Origin: Clostridia bacterium
GTDB taxonomy: Bacteria; Bacillota; Clostridia; Oscillospirales; CAG-382
DNA length: 48,064 bases
Assembly: GCA_017521025.1 (NCBI GenBank)
Contig: JAFXEB010000011.1
Span: 1 to 48,064 of the forward strand
Reading direction: 5' to 3'
Shown: one piece after another, positions 1-6,626 of the stretch
Numbering within the stretch: the first letter of the stretch is position 1
Layout: every line of letters begins with the position of its first letter
Made by a program: the position numbers and the translations under genes
Notes under the pieces: generated by a model
Seen by the model: the letters and a program-made list of their open reading frames with translations, nothing else
Database searches by the model: none
What the model was told of the DNA's origin: nothing

Positions 1-243
1 AACGCACTTCTCGACCTTGTTGACGATATGGCTCTCTCGGTCTGTGACCTTGAGGACGAGCTTGCACTCGTAGGCGAGCAGGTTGACGCTGTTGACGAGG
101 ACCTCGACGCTCTTGAGTCCTATGTCTACGACGATGATGATTGCGATTGCTGCTGTGACGATGATTGCGACTGCGGGGAGGAGCTTTTTGAGATAGCGGA
201 CGAGTGCGAGGACTATCTCTTTGATTCCGAGGAAGAGCTATAG
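1..243 (+). CDS. C-terminal part of an acidic CD1247-like protein (5' end outside window)
   Basis: The reading frame is open from base 1, so only the last 80 residues are visible; an internal ATG at 28 is probably not the start. The sequence is very acidic, with an LLDLVDD / DLEDELALVGEQ / VDAVDEDLDALE pattern. This resembles clostridial proteins carrying the CD1247 N-terminal domain, which I recognise from memory only. After this helical, probably coiled-coil part comes a Cys/Asp cluster (residues about 49-59 of the fragment, six Cys) where family members usually carry CPxCG-type zinc ribbons; the usual CPxCG spacing is not evident here. There is no signal peptide in the visible part. Function is unknown, and the family assignment is moderate. 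Confidence 0.6.
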   Translation, partial: NALLDLVDDMALSVCDLEDELALVGEQVDAVDEDLDALESYVYDDDDCDCCCDDDCDCGEELFEIADECEDYLFDSEEEL

Positions 244-263
244 GGCATCCGGTCATGTTACAA

Positions 264-310
264 AGGAGCTGTCTTGAGTGCAGGAATTGCACCGAGACAG
301 CTCTTTTTTT
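264..310 (+). terminator. Intrinsic terminator after the CD1247-like gene
   Basis: An 8-bp stem, GAGCTGTC (266-273) with GACAGCTC (296-303), closes a 22-nt loop and is followed directly by seven T residues. It sits 20 nt after the stop codon. Confidence 0.8.
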
Positions 311-434
311 CAAAAAGCGGGGTGCGAACAAATTTTCTTAAAAAGCCGCCGAATGTCCGTTTTATTCCCATACCTGTGTCGGATAATAGCCTTGCTGAAA
401 GCAAAACAAAACTTTTTTAAGGAGGCTATTATCT

Positions 435-755
435 ATGTTTTACTGCATACTTACGGGACTGCTTGCCTTCTTGCTTTGGGGCAAAGTGTGGCTTGGTGTC
501 ATAGGCTTTCTGGCAGGAGTGCTTGTGACGAGGCTTTACAGAAGCCGTGCCGCCTATTTTATAAACAAGCGTGGCGGAGTAGAAAAGGCACGGGTTCTTA
601 AAGAGGTAAGCTACAGCGAAGATGGCAGGTGCCCTAAGGCGGAGGATAAGGAGTATACGCTGCTTGTAAACTTCCGCAACGGCGAGAGGCTCAGATATAT
701 AGTGCACGGCGACGGCGCAATATACAGAGAGCTTAAGTCATATATCGCAAACTGA
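435..755 (+). CDS. Small membrane-anchored protein of unknown function
   Basis: The protein has 106 residues. AAGGAGG at 419-425 lies 9 nt before the ATG and fixes the start. Residues about 4-32 are strongly hydrophobic and form one long or two short membrane segments (TGLLAFLLWGKVWLGVIGFL). They are followed by basic residues (TRLYRSR), suggesting the soluble part of about 70 residues is cytoplasmic. That part has no motif I recognise. The gene stands alone between a terminator upstream and a hairpin downstream; no convincing promoter was found, though GGATAAT near 380 could be a -10. It may be a conserved clostridial hypothetical protein. Confidence 0.75.
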   Translation: MFYCILTGLLAFLLWGKVWLGVIGFLAGVLVTRLYRSRAAYFINKRGGVEKARVLKEVSYSEDGRCPKAEDKEYTLLVNFRNGERLRYIVHGDGAIYRELKSYIAN

Positions 756-769
756 GTATTGCAAAAACG

Positions 770-824
770 GGTTCTGTGTGCTAATCTGTAAACGGAAGGC
801 ATACAGAGCCTTTTGCGCTTTTTT
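770..824 (+). terminator. Terminator-like hairpin before the WYL gene
   Basis: GGTTCTGTGTGC (770-781) pairs with GCATACAGAGCC (799-810) over 12 bp with two G-T wobbles. It is followed by TTTT and, after GCGC, six more T. It probably ends the transcript of the small membrane gene; some read-through into the WYL gene is possible. Confidence 0.65.
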
Positions 825-841
825 AAAACGGAGGTGCTACG

Positions 842-1846
842 ATGCCCAAACAGCCAAGACAAAAGCAGAGGCTTTTGTACGTGCTTAAGTTATTACTTGA
901 GCAAACCGATGAAAACCACAAGCTGACCGTAGCGTGCATCATCGAAAAGCTTGCGGCTTACGGGATAAACGCCGACAGAAAAACGGTTATGGATGATCTG
1001 GATACCCTTGAGCTGCACTGTGGGGAGCTTTTCGGCTATGATATACAGCGCATCAAGGGCGCAGACGGGGGAAACAGGGTGCTGTCACGCCCCTTTGAGG
1101 TGCCCGAGCTTATACTGCTGGCAAACGCAGTGCAAAGCTCACGCTTTATTACGGAAAAGAAGAGCAACGCCCTTATTGACAAGCTTGCCTCGCTGACCAG
1201 TGTCCATCAGGGGAAGCAGCTTAAAAGGCAGGTCAAGGTAAAGGGCAGGATAAAGAATATGGTGGAGTCGGTCTACAACAGCACCGACAGCATACATAAC
1301 GCCATTGCGGAGAACAAAAAGATCAGCTTTTTGTATCACGAGTATGACAAAAGCGGCGTTCTTGTACCCAAGCGTGGGGGCAAGCCCTACGTTGCAAGCC
1401 CTCTCACCCTGTGGTGGGACGATGAGTTTTATTATCTCGTCGCTTATGACAGTGAGGAGAAGAAAATAAAGCACTATCGTGTGGACAAGATGAAAAGGCT
1501 GACTATAGCTGATGAGCCGAGAGAGGGCGCTGAAGGCTTTGACCCTGCCGAATACACCAACAAGCTGTTCGGTATGTTTGGCGGCGAGGAGGTGACGGTG
1601 CGGCTTCGCTGTAAGGAGAGGCTTGCGGGGACGGTCATAGACCGTTTCGGCAAGGACATTCGTTTCCGCAATTTAGATAACGGGTTCTTGGGCTTCACCG
1701 CCAAGGTAATGCTGAGTCCCGTGTTTTGCGGGTGGGTGCTCAGCTTTGGAGGCGACATCGTTATAGAAAGCCCCGATATAGCCATCGAGGAGCTTAAACG
1801 CACGGCAAAAGCCGCTGTGAGCATATATGAGGAGGACAAGAAATGA
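842..1846 (+). CDS. WYL-domain transcriptional regulator
   Basis: The protein has 334 residues; GGAGGT at 830-835 precedes the ATG by 6 nt. Residues about 1-75 form a DeoR/HTH_11-like winged helix (RLLYVLKLLLEQ, then a recognition-helix-like ADRKTVMDDLDTLE). Residues about 150-225 form a WYL domain with the core FYYLVAY (196-202) and the conserved HYRVDKM (about 211-217). A WCX-like C-terminal domain follows. WYL proteins are DNA-binding regulators, often sensing a ligand such as a nucleic acid or metabolite. The stop overlaps the start of the GH20 hexosaminidase by 4 nt, so the two are translationally coupled. Control of a hexosamine-related function is only an inference from that coupling. 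Confidence 0.9.
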   Translation: MPKQPRQKQRLLYVLKLLLEQTDENHKLTVACIIEKLAAYGINADRKTVMDDLDTLELHCGELFGYDIQRIKGADGGNRVLSRPFEVPELILLANAVQSSRFITEKKSNALIDKLASLTSVHQGKQLKRQVKVKGRIKNMVESVYNSTDSIHNAIAENKKISFLYHEYDKSGVLVPKRGGKPYVASPLTLWWDDEFYYLVAYDSEEKKIKHYRVDKMKRLTIADEPREGAEGFDPAEYTNKLFGMFGGEEVTVRLRCKERLAGTVIDRFGKDIRFRNLDNGFLGFTAKVMLSPVFCGWVLSFGGDIVIESPDIAIEELKRTAKAAVSIYEEDKK

Positions 1847-3705
1847 AAAGCCTACGTCTTTCGGGGAGTGCACTTCCCTACACCGAGCAGTTTGAATATA
1901 TGAGCGATATGGGGCTGATAAGCCTTGACCCCGCAGGTATCTTACTTGAGCTTAATGAGGGCGAGCGTTTTTCTGTTGCCGTAAAGGACGGCACAGCAAC
2001 GGTAATCTATACCTGCAGGGCAGATATCTTTTGCGGCGCTTTCATTGCGGCGATGGACAGCACTGAGGGCGAGCGTAGATTTGAAAACCGCTTTGAGCTA
2101 TGCGGCGCCATGATAGACAATTCAAGGAACTCGGTAACCACTGTAGCGCAGATGAAGAAATACATAGCCTACAGCGCCGCCTTTGGTCTTAACTGCGTTT
2201 ACCTGTATAACGAGGACACCTATGAAATAGAAGGCGAGCCCTACTTTGGGTATATGCGTGACAGGTATACGGAGGAGGATGTAAGGGAGCTTTGCGCCTT
2301 TGGCAGCAGCTTTGGCGTGGAGGTCATTCCCTGTATGCAGACCCTTGCACATCTTAATCAGGCTCTGCGTTGGTACCGCTACGGCAAGGTGCTTGATATG
2401 GGCGACACCCTGCTTGTGGACGAGGAGCAGACCTATGAGCTTATAGAGAAGATGATAGCCTTCTGGAGGCGCACCTGCACCACCGAGCATATTCATATCG
2501 GTATGGATGAGGCGCACTGTCTGGGCAGAGGCAAGCACCTTGACAAGCACGGTGCCGAGCCTAAGTTTGATATACTTTGCCGCCACCTTGAGCGTGTTGC
2601 GGCAATATGCAGGAAATATGGCTTTAAGCCGATGATGTGGAGCGATATGTTCTTCCGCATAGCCTTTGGCGGCTATTACAGCGATGACGGCATAGACAAG
2701 GCTCTTCTTGACAAGGTGCCCAAGGACGTTACGCTGGTTTATTGGGACTACTACAGCACAGACAGAGAGAAGTATATAGCACAGCTTAAAAAGCACGCTT
2801 TGTTTGATAACGAGATAGGCTTTGCGGGAGGCGCATGGAAATGGAGCGGCTTTACCCCCTCTATCAACCATAGCTGGACAGTATCCAAAATGGCGCTGGA
2901 GGAGGTAAAGAAAAGCGGCGTGAAGCAGGCGATGGTTACCTGCTGGGGCGATGACGGTGCGGAATGTCTTTCCGCCTGCGTACTGCCCGTGCTTGCTCTG
3001 TACGGCGCAAACCGCCTTGCCGACGGAGAGGAGGCAGACACCCTTGCAAGGGAGCTGTTCAGTGCCGCCTGCGGATACACGGCAGATGAGATGTTTACGC
3101 TTTGCCGTCCCTCTGTCACCCCTGCGGAGAACCTTACCCCCTACGCAAACCCCACCAAGTATCTGTTCTACAATGACGTGCTGAAGGGACTCTTTGACAG
3201 GCACGTTGACGACCGCTTCAGCCTTTACTACAGAGACTGCGCCGCAGAGCTTGAGGTGCTTGCCGAAAGAGAGAGCCCTCTTAATTATCTGTTTGACGTG
3301 CAGGCAAAGCTGTGCCGTGTGCTGGAGCTTAAGGCTACTGCAGGCATAGAGCTTAAGCGTGCTTACGACGAGGGCGACAGGATAACCCTTGCATATATGG
3401 CAGACAGCGTTCTGCCTGCTGTAAGGAGGCGCACCGAGGAGTTTTACGATGCCTTCAGGGCAGGCTGGATGAGGGAGAGCAGGCCCGGCGGCTTCGACAC
3501 CCACGACCTGCGCATTGGCGGTATGCTCAGACGTGTGCTTGCGGCAGAGCGCACCGTAAGAGATTATATCGAAGGCAGGATAGACAGCATACCCGAGCTT
3601 GAGGCGGAGAGGCTGTATTTCGACTGCCGCCCTGATAATGACGGCAAAAGCCTTACCATAGGCATGAACCACTATCATTTCACAGCCACCTCTAACATCC
3701 TTTAA
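1843..3705 (+). CDS. GH20 beta-N-acetylhexosaminidase, cytoplasmic
   Basis: The protein has 620 residues and its start overlaps the WYL stop (ATGA). Residues about 95-400 form a TIM barrel of glycoside hydrolase family 20. HIHIGMDEAH at about 216-225 contains the paired Asp222-Glu223 typical of the substrate-assisted mechanism; the Asp orients the 2-acetamido group and the Glu is the acid/base. WSDMFF (about 266) and the tryptophan-rich WKWSGF segment are also barrel features. A helical C-terminal region of about 200 residues follows. There is no signal peptide, so it should act on imported amino-sugar oligosaccharides. It resembles the hexosaminidase D-like subgroup. The exact substrate (GlcNAc or GalNAc glycosides) cannot be read from the sequence. 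Confidence 0.88.
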   Translation: MKSLRLSGSALPYTEQFEYMSDMGLISLDPAGILLELNEGERFSVAVKDGTATVIYTCRADIFCGAFIAAMDSTEGERRFENRFELCGAMIDNSRNSVTTVAQMKKYIAYSAAFGLNCVYLYNEDTYEIEGEPYFGYMRDRYTEEDVRELCAFGSSFGVEVIPCMQTLAHLNQALRWYRYGKVLDMGDTLLVDEEQTYELIEKMIAFWRRTCTTEHIHIGMDEAHCLGRGKHLDKHGAEPKFDILCRHLERVAAICRKYGFKPMMWSDMFFRIAFGGYYSDDGIDKALLDKVPKDVTLVYWDYYSTDREKYIAQLKKHALFDNEIGFAGGAWKWSGFTPSINHSWTVSKMALEEVKKSGVKQAMVTCWGDDGAECLSACVLPVLALYGANRLADGEEADTLARELFSAACGYTADEMFTLCRPSVTPAENLTPYANPTKYLFYNDVLKGLFDRHVDDRFSLYYRDCAAELEVLAERESPLNYLFDVQAKLCRVLELKATAGIELKRAYDEGDRITLAYMADSVLPAVRRRTEEFYDAFRAGWMRESRPGGFDTHDLRIGGMLRRVLAAERTVRDYIEGRIDSIPELEAERLYFDCRPDNDGKSLTIGMNHYHFTATSNIL

Positions 3706-3724
3706 GTATCTTATCTGAATAGCC

Positions 3725-3770
3725 ACTGCGGCGCAAAAGGCTTTGATAAGGGTCTGCGCCGCAGTTTTTT
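3725..3770 (+). terminator. Intrinsic terminator of the WYL-GH20 operon
   Basis: A perfect 11-bp stem, ACTGCGGCGCA (3725-3735) with TGCGCCGCAGT (3755-3765), is followed by a T-run to 3770. It lies 20 nt after the hexosaminidase stop. Confidence 0.9.
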
Positions 3771-3813
3771 ATGAATTTTATCTTATTTTCAGAGCATTAT
3801 TGCAGATTTTTTA

Positions 3814-3842
3814 TTGACATTGACCTTATTGTTTGATATAAT
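3814..3842 (+). promoter_or_regulatory. Promoter of the first metallophosphoesterase gene
   Basis: TTGACA at 3814-3819 and TATAAT at 3837-3842 are separated by 17 nt. TGA immediately upstream makes this an extended -10. It is an exact sigma-A consensus and closely matches the promoter of the second copy (TTTGATATAATC in both). Confidence 0.88.
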
Positions 3843-3860
3843 CCTATTATTAATTATATA

Positions 3861-3880
3861 GTAAGCTAAAGGATGCTTAC
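3861..3880 (+). other. Leader hairpin of the first metallophosphoesterase mRNA
   Basis: GTAAGC (3861-3866) pairs with GCTTAC (3875-3880) around an 8-nt loop. It is followed by AGGTG and a run of seven T. The location shortly after the predicted transcript start would allow attenuation or mRNA protection. The role is inference. Confidence 0.35.
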
Positions 3881-3921
3881 AGGTGTTTTTTTGCACTAAT
3901 TTTTGAAAGGTGGATGCATTT

Positions 3922-6423
3922 ATGAAAAAGCTCCTTACTTTTATCCTTGCCATCGCACTGTTCCTACCCCTTATGAGCGGCATCTCGTTTAATAACGCAC
4001 AGGTAGCCGCCGCATCAAGCCACGTGTATATGATCGTCACCAACCCCGGTGAGGATATGAACACGCAAATGAACGTAGGCTGGCACGCTGACTACACCTA
4101 TACGGGCTGTTACGTAGAGTACACGGTAGCCTCCGACACAAGCTTTGCCAACGCCAAGAAGGTAAACGGCAGCTATGACGACAATGACTATTTGTGGTTC
4201 TACAACAGGCTTTCCAGCTCCAGCACCTCCTCTACCCGCTTTACCACCAAGTTCCTTAACTACGGTGCAGAGCTTACGGGTCTTACCCCCAACACCAACT
4301 ACATCTACAGGATCTGTGACGGCGCAGGTGCTTATTCTGAGACCTATGCCTTCAAGACCGCAGGTCAGACTGAGTTTTCTATGATTTGGCTGTCCGATAT
4401 GCACCTTAGTGCATCCTCCAGCAAGAACACCAAGTACGTCAACGCTCTTAAGTACGCTGAGTCTGCCGCAAAGTATGACATCGGTCTTTACGTTAATACC
4501 GGTGACGTTGTATCCTGCGGCGACAAGTATAGCTGGTGGCAGGAGTTTTATAATGTTGACGCTATAAAGAAGTACTCCTACGCAGGTACCGTCGGCAACC
4601 ATGACCTCTTTGACGAGATGATGGATAACGACAGTGAAAACTACACCCAGTATTGGAAGACGGGCAAATACTTCGGCATAACGGCAAACTATCCCGACAA
4701 CGGCTACACCCAGACCTCCTCCAGAATAAGCGGCTATCTCAGCGGCGACGGTTATTCCTCCTATGTAAACTCCTCCTCCGATGACTTCATCGTTCCCAGC
4801 TCCGGCTCCCTTGCAGGCAAGCAGATCACCGGCGCTAAGGAGGACCTTAACGGCAGAAGCTATTGGTTCCTTTACAACAGGATACTGTTTATAACCTTTG
4901 ACTACTATGCAATGACCGCTACCTCCGAGAAGAACACTGCCTTCAATTGGGCATACGAGGTTATTGACAAAAACAAGGGTAAGTATGACTACCTTATCTG
5001 CTACGAGCACCTTAACCTCATCTGGGGTGACGGCGGCACCAGCAGATACTATACCGATTATCAGAACTTCCTTGACACCGCAAACGTAGATATATTCCTC
5101 TGCGGTGACAACCACATCTATTTCCGCACAAAGAAGCTGCTTGCAGGTGCTGAGACCACCGACCCCGAAAAGGGCACCTACATTCTTCAGGCTCCCGCTA
5201 TAACCAACACCTCCACCTACCCCACCTACACGGGCGCAAAGGCTCCCTACGGTGTTTCCAGATACTCCTCTGCTGACTACCTTGGCAGCTTTGCCATAGA
5301 CGTTGACAGCAGCGGTATGCATTTCACCCTCGGTATCGGTACAGGCACCGGTGCCAACATGGCAAAGTACGAGACCTTTACCATACCCAAGAAGACCCGT
5401 TACAGCGACGCCGCTACGGGCATATACACCGCTCAGAGCGCACTTACCGTAAGAGAGACCTCTGACGCTTCCGCAAAATCCCTGACCACCATCCCAAGCG
5501 GCACCGTATTTGAGGTCACCGCAGGCAACGGTCAGTGGGGCAGAGTGCGTTACAACGGCTACACCGGCTGGGTAAACCTTTCCGGCTACACCGCAACCGC
5601 ATATACCTCCAACGTTACTATTCCCGAGCTGTTTGAGATCACCAACGTAAACGTAGGCTATGCCTCCTCTCACATGGTCGATGCCTATACGCCCACCTAC
5701 GGCTCTACCATCGCCAACGGTGGCTGGCTGTTCTCGGGCAACGTTACCATTACAGGCGTAAGGGACAGCACGGGTGCATACAAGGTTACTGCACAGGACA
5801 CCAGCAGTAACGCAAAGAATACCACTGCAATCCCCTCCAACGGCTGTGTTCTGCTTATCAACACCGCATATCCCAGCTATGCATCTCTTATGGAAAAGCT
5901 TGCTGTGGGCAAATACTTCACCCTTGACTCCAACAGCACCATGGTATATACCGCTAACCCCGGTGAGGCAAACGTAACACCCAGCATCCCCGGTACCGAG
6001 CCCGACCCTGAGGAGCTGACTCTTATAGACGGTGCGGACTACACTATAGGCGACTACGTTACCTGTAACGCTATCAATATACGTGTTGACAGCTTCAAGG
6101 CGCAGTTTGCCAACACCACCGTCAAGGTGTTTGACGGCAACGGCGTTGAGGTTACGGGCAGTGCTCTCGTAGGTACCAACTACACAGTAAGCTGCTACAG
6201 CAGCTCTGACACAGTGGCAGACGACACTATGACGATAAGCGTTCTGTTCGACCTTGACGGTAACGGCGCAATATCCGCCTCTGACTGTCTTATTATGAAG
6301 ACCTTTGTTAAGTCCAGCGTTGCCCTTGAGGGTGCTTTCCTTACCGCCGCCGACTGCAATACTGACGGCAGTCCCAACGCTACTGACTACACCTTCTTTA
6401 AGCTGACCCTTTCCAAGCAGTAA
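3922..6423 (+). CDS. Secreted purple-acid-phosphatase-like metallophosphoesterase with SH3b and divergent dockerin
   Basis: The ATG at 3922 (833 residues) is chosen because GAAAGGTGG ends 8 nt upstream and MKKLLTFILAIALFLPL is a clear signal peptide. Residues about 33-150 resemble the fibronectin-III-like cap of purple acid phosphatases (YIYRICDGAGAYSETYAF). The calcineurin-like catalytic domain shows D159-x-H161, GD 194-195, GNHD 225-228, His363 in EHLN and GDNH 395-398, the usual two-metal ligands. A bacterial SH3 domain lies at about 498-556. Residues about 773-833 look like a dockerin with two Ca-binding-like loops (DLDGNGAISASD, DCNTDGSPNATD). The product is exported and probably hydrolyses phosphomonoesters or diesters outside the cell; the substrate is unknown. 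It is a tandem paralogue of the next gene. Confidence 0.88.
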   Translation: MKKLLTFILAIALFLPLMSGISFNNAQVAAASSHVYMIVTNPGEDMNTQMNVGWHADYTYTGCYVEYTVASDTSFANAKKVNGSYDDNDYLWFYNRLSSSSTSSTRFTTKFLNYGAELTGLTPNTNYIYRICDGAGAYSETYAFKTAGQTEFSMIWLSDMHLSASSSKNTKYVNALKYAESAAKYDIGLYVNTGDVVSCGDKYSWWQEFYNVDAIKKYSYAGTVGNHDLFDEMMDNDSENYTQYWKTGKYFGITANYPDNGYTQTSSRISGYLSGDGYSSYVNSSSDDFIVPSSGSLAGKQITGAKEDLNGRSYWFLYNRILFITFDYYAMTATSEKNTAFNWAYEVIDKNKGKYDYLICYEHLNLIWGDGGTSRYYTDYQNFLDTANVDIFLCGDNHIYFRTKKLLAGAETTDPEKGTYILQAPAITNTSTYPTYTGAKAPYGVSRYSSADYLGSFAIDVDSSGMHFTLGIGTGTGANMAKYETFTIPKKTRYSDAATGIYTAQSALTVRETSDASAKSLTTIPSGTVFEVTAGNGQWGRVRYNGYTGWVNLSGYTATAYTSNVTIPELFEITNVNVGYASSHMVDAYTPTYGSTIANGGWLFSGNVTITGVRDSTGAYKVTAQDTSSNAKNTTAIPSNGCVLLINTAYPSYASLMEKLAVGKYFTLDSNSTMVYTANPGEANVTPSIPGTEPDPEELTLIDGADYTIGDYVTCNAINIRVDSFKAQFANTTVKVFDGNGVEVTGSALVGTNYTVSCYSSSDTVADDTMTISVLFDLDGNGAISASDCLIMKTFVKSSVALEGAFLTAADCNTDGSPNATDYTFFKLTLSKQ

Positions 6424-6455
6424 AAGTCAGAGGTCAGTGGTATACTGAGCATTTT

Positions 6456-6496
6456 AAAGAGAGCCGATGCCCCCTGAAGGGTGTCGGCTCTCTTTG
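6456..6496 (+). terminator. Intrinsic terminator between the two phosphoesterase genes
   Basis: The 17-bp stem has arms 6456-6472 and 6479-6495, with two adjacent G-T wobbles, and encloses the loop CCTGAA. Both ends are AAAGAGAG/CTCTCTTT, so it can work on either strand. Confidence 0.88.
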
Positions 6497-6549
6497 TAAA
6501 AAGTGCATCATTTATAAGGCTTTTAAGCTCTGTTTTTTTACAATTTACC

Positions 6550-6578
6550 TTGACAGCAAAGTTAGCATTTGATATAAT
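6550..6578 (+). promoter_or_regulatory. Promoter of the second metallophosphoesterase gene
   Basis: TTGACA (6550-6555) is separated by 17 nt from TATAAT (6573-6578), with an extended TGA. The surrounding bases resemble the first copy's promoter, so the duplication included its regulatory region. Confidence 0.88.
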
Positions 6579-6593
6579 CTTATTATCAATAAT

Positions 6594-6611
6594 GCAGGTG
6601 ACAACACCTGC
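6594..6611 (+). other. Leader hairpin just upstream of the ribosome site
   Basis: GCAGGTG (6594-6600) and CACCTGC (6605-6611) form a perfect 7-bp stem around ACAA. The stem directly abuts the GGAAAGG ribosome site (6612-6618). It could protect the 5' end or modulate initiation. The function is inferred. Confidence 0.45.
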
Positions 6612-6626
6612 GGAAAGGTTGTTTTT

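Noticed and set aside
2122..3726. A 534-codon antisense frame opposite the GH20 gene.
   Set aside because: Composition is that of a shadow frame; the plus-strand gene has the GH20 catalytic motif and a coupled start.
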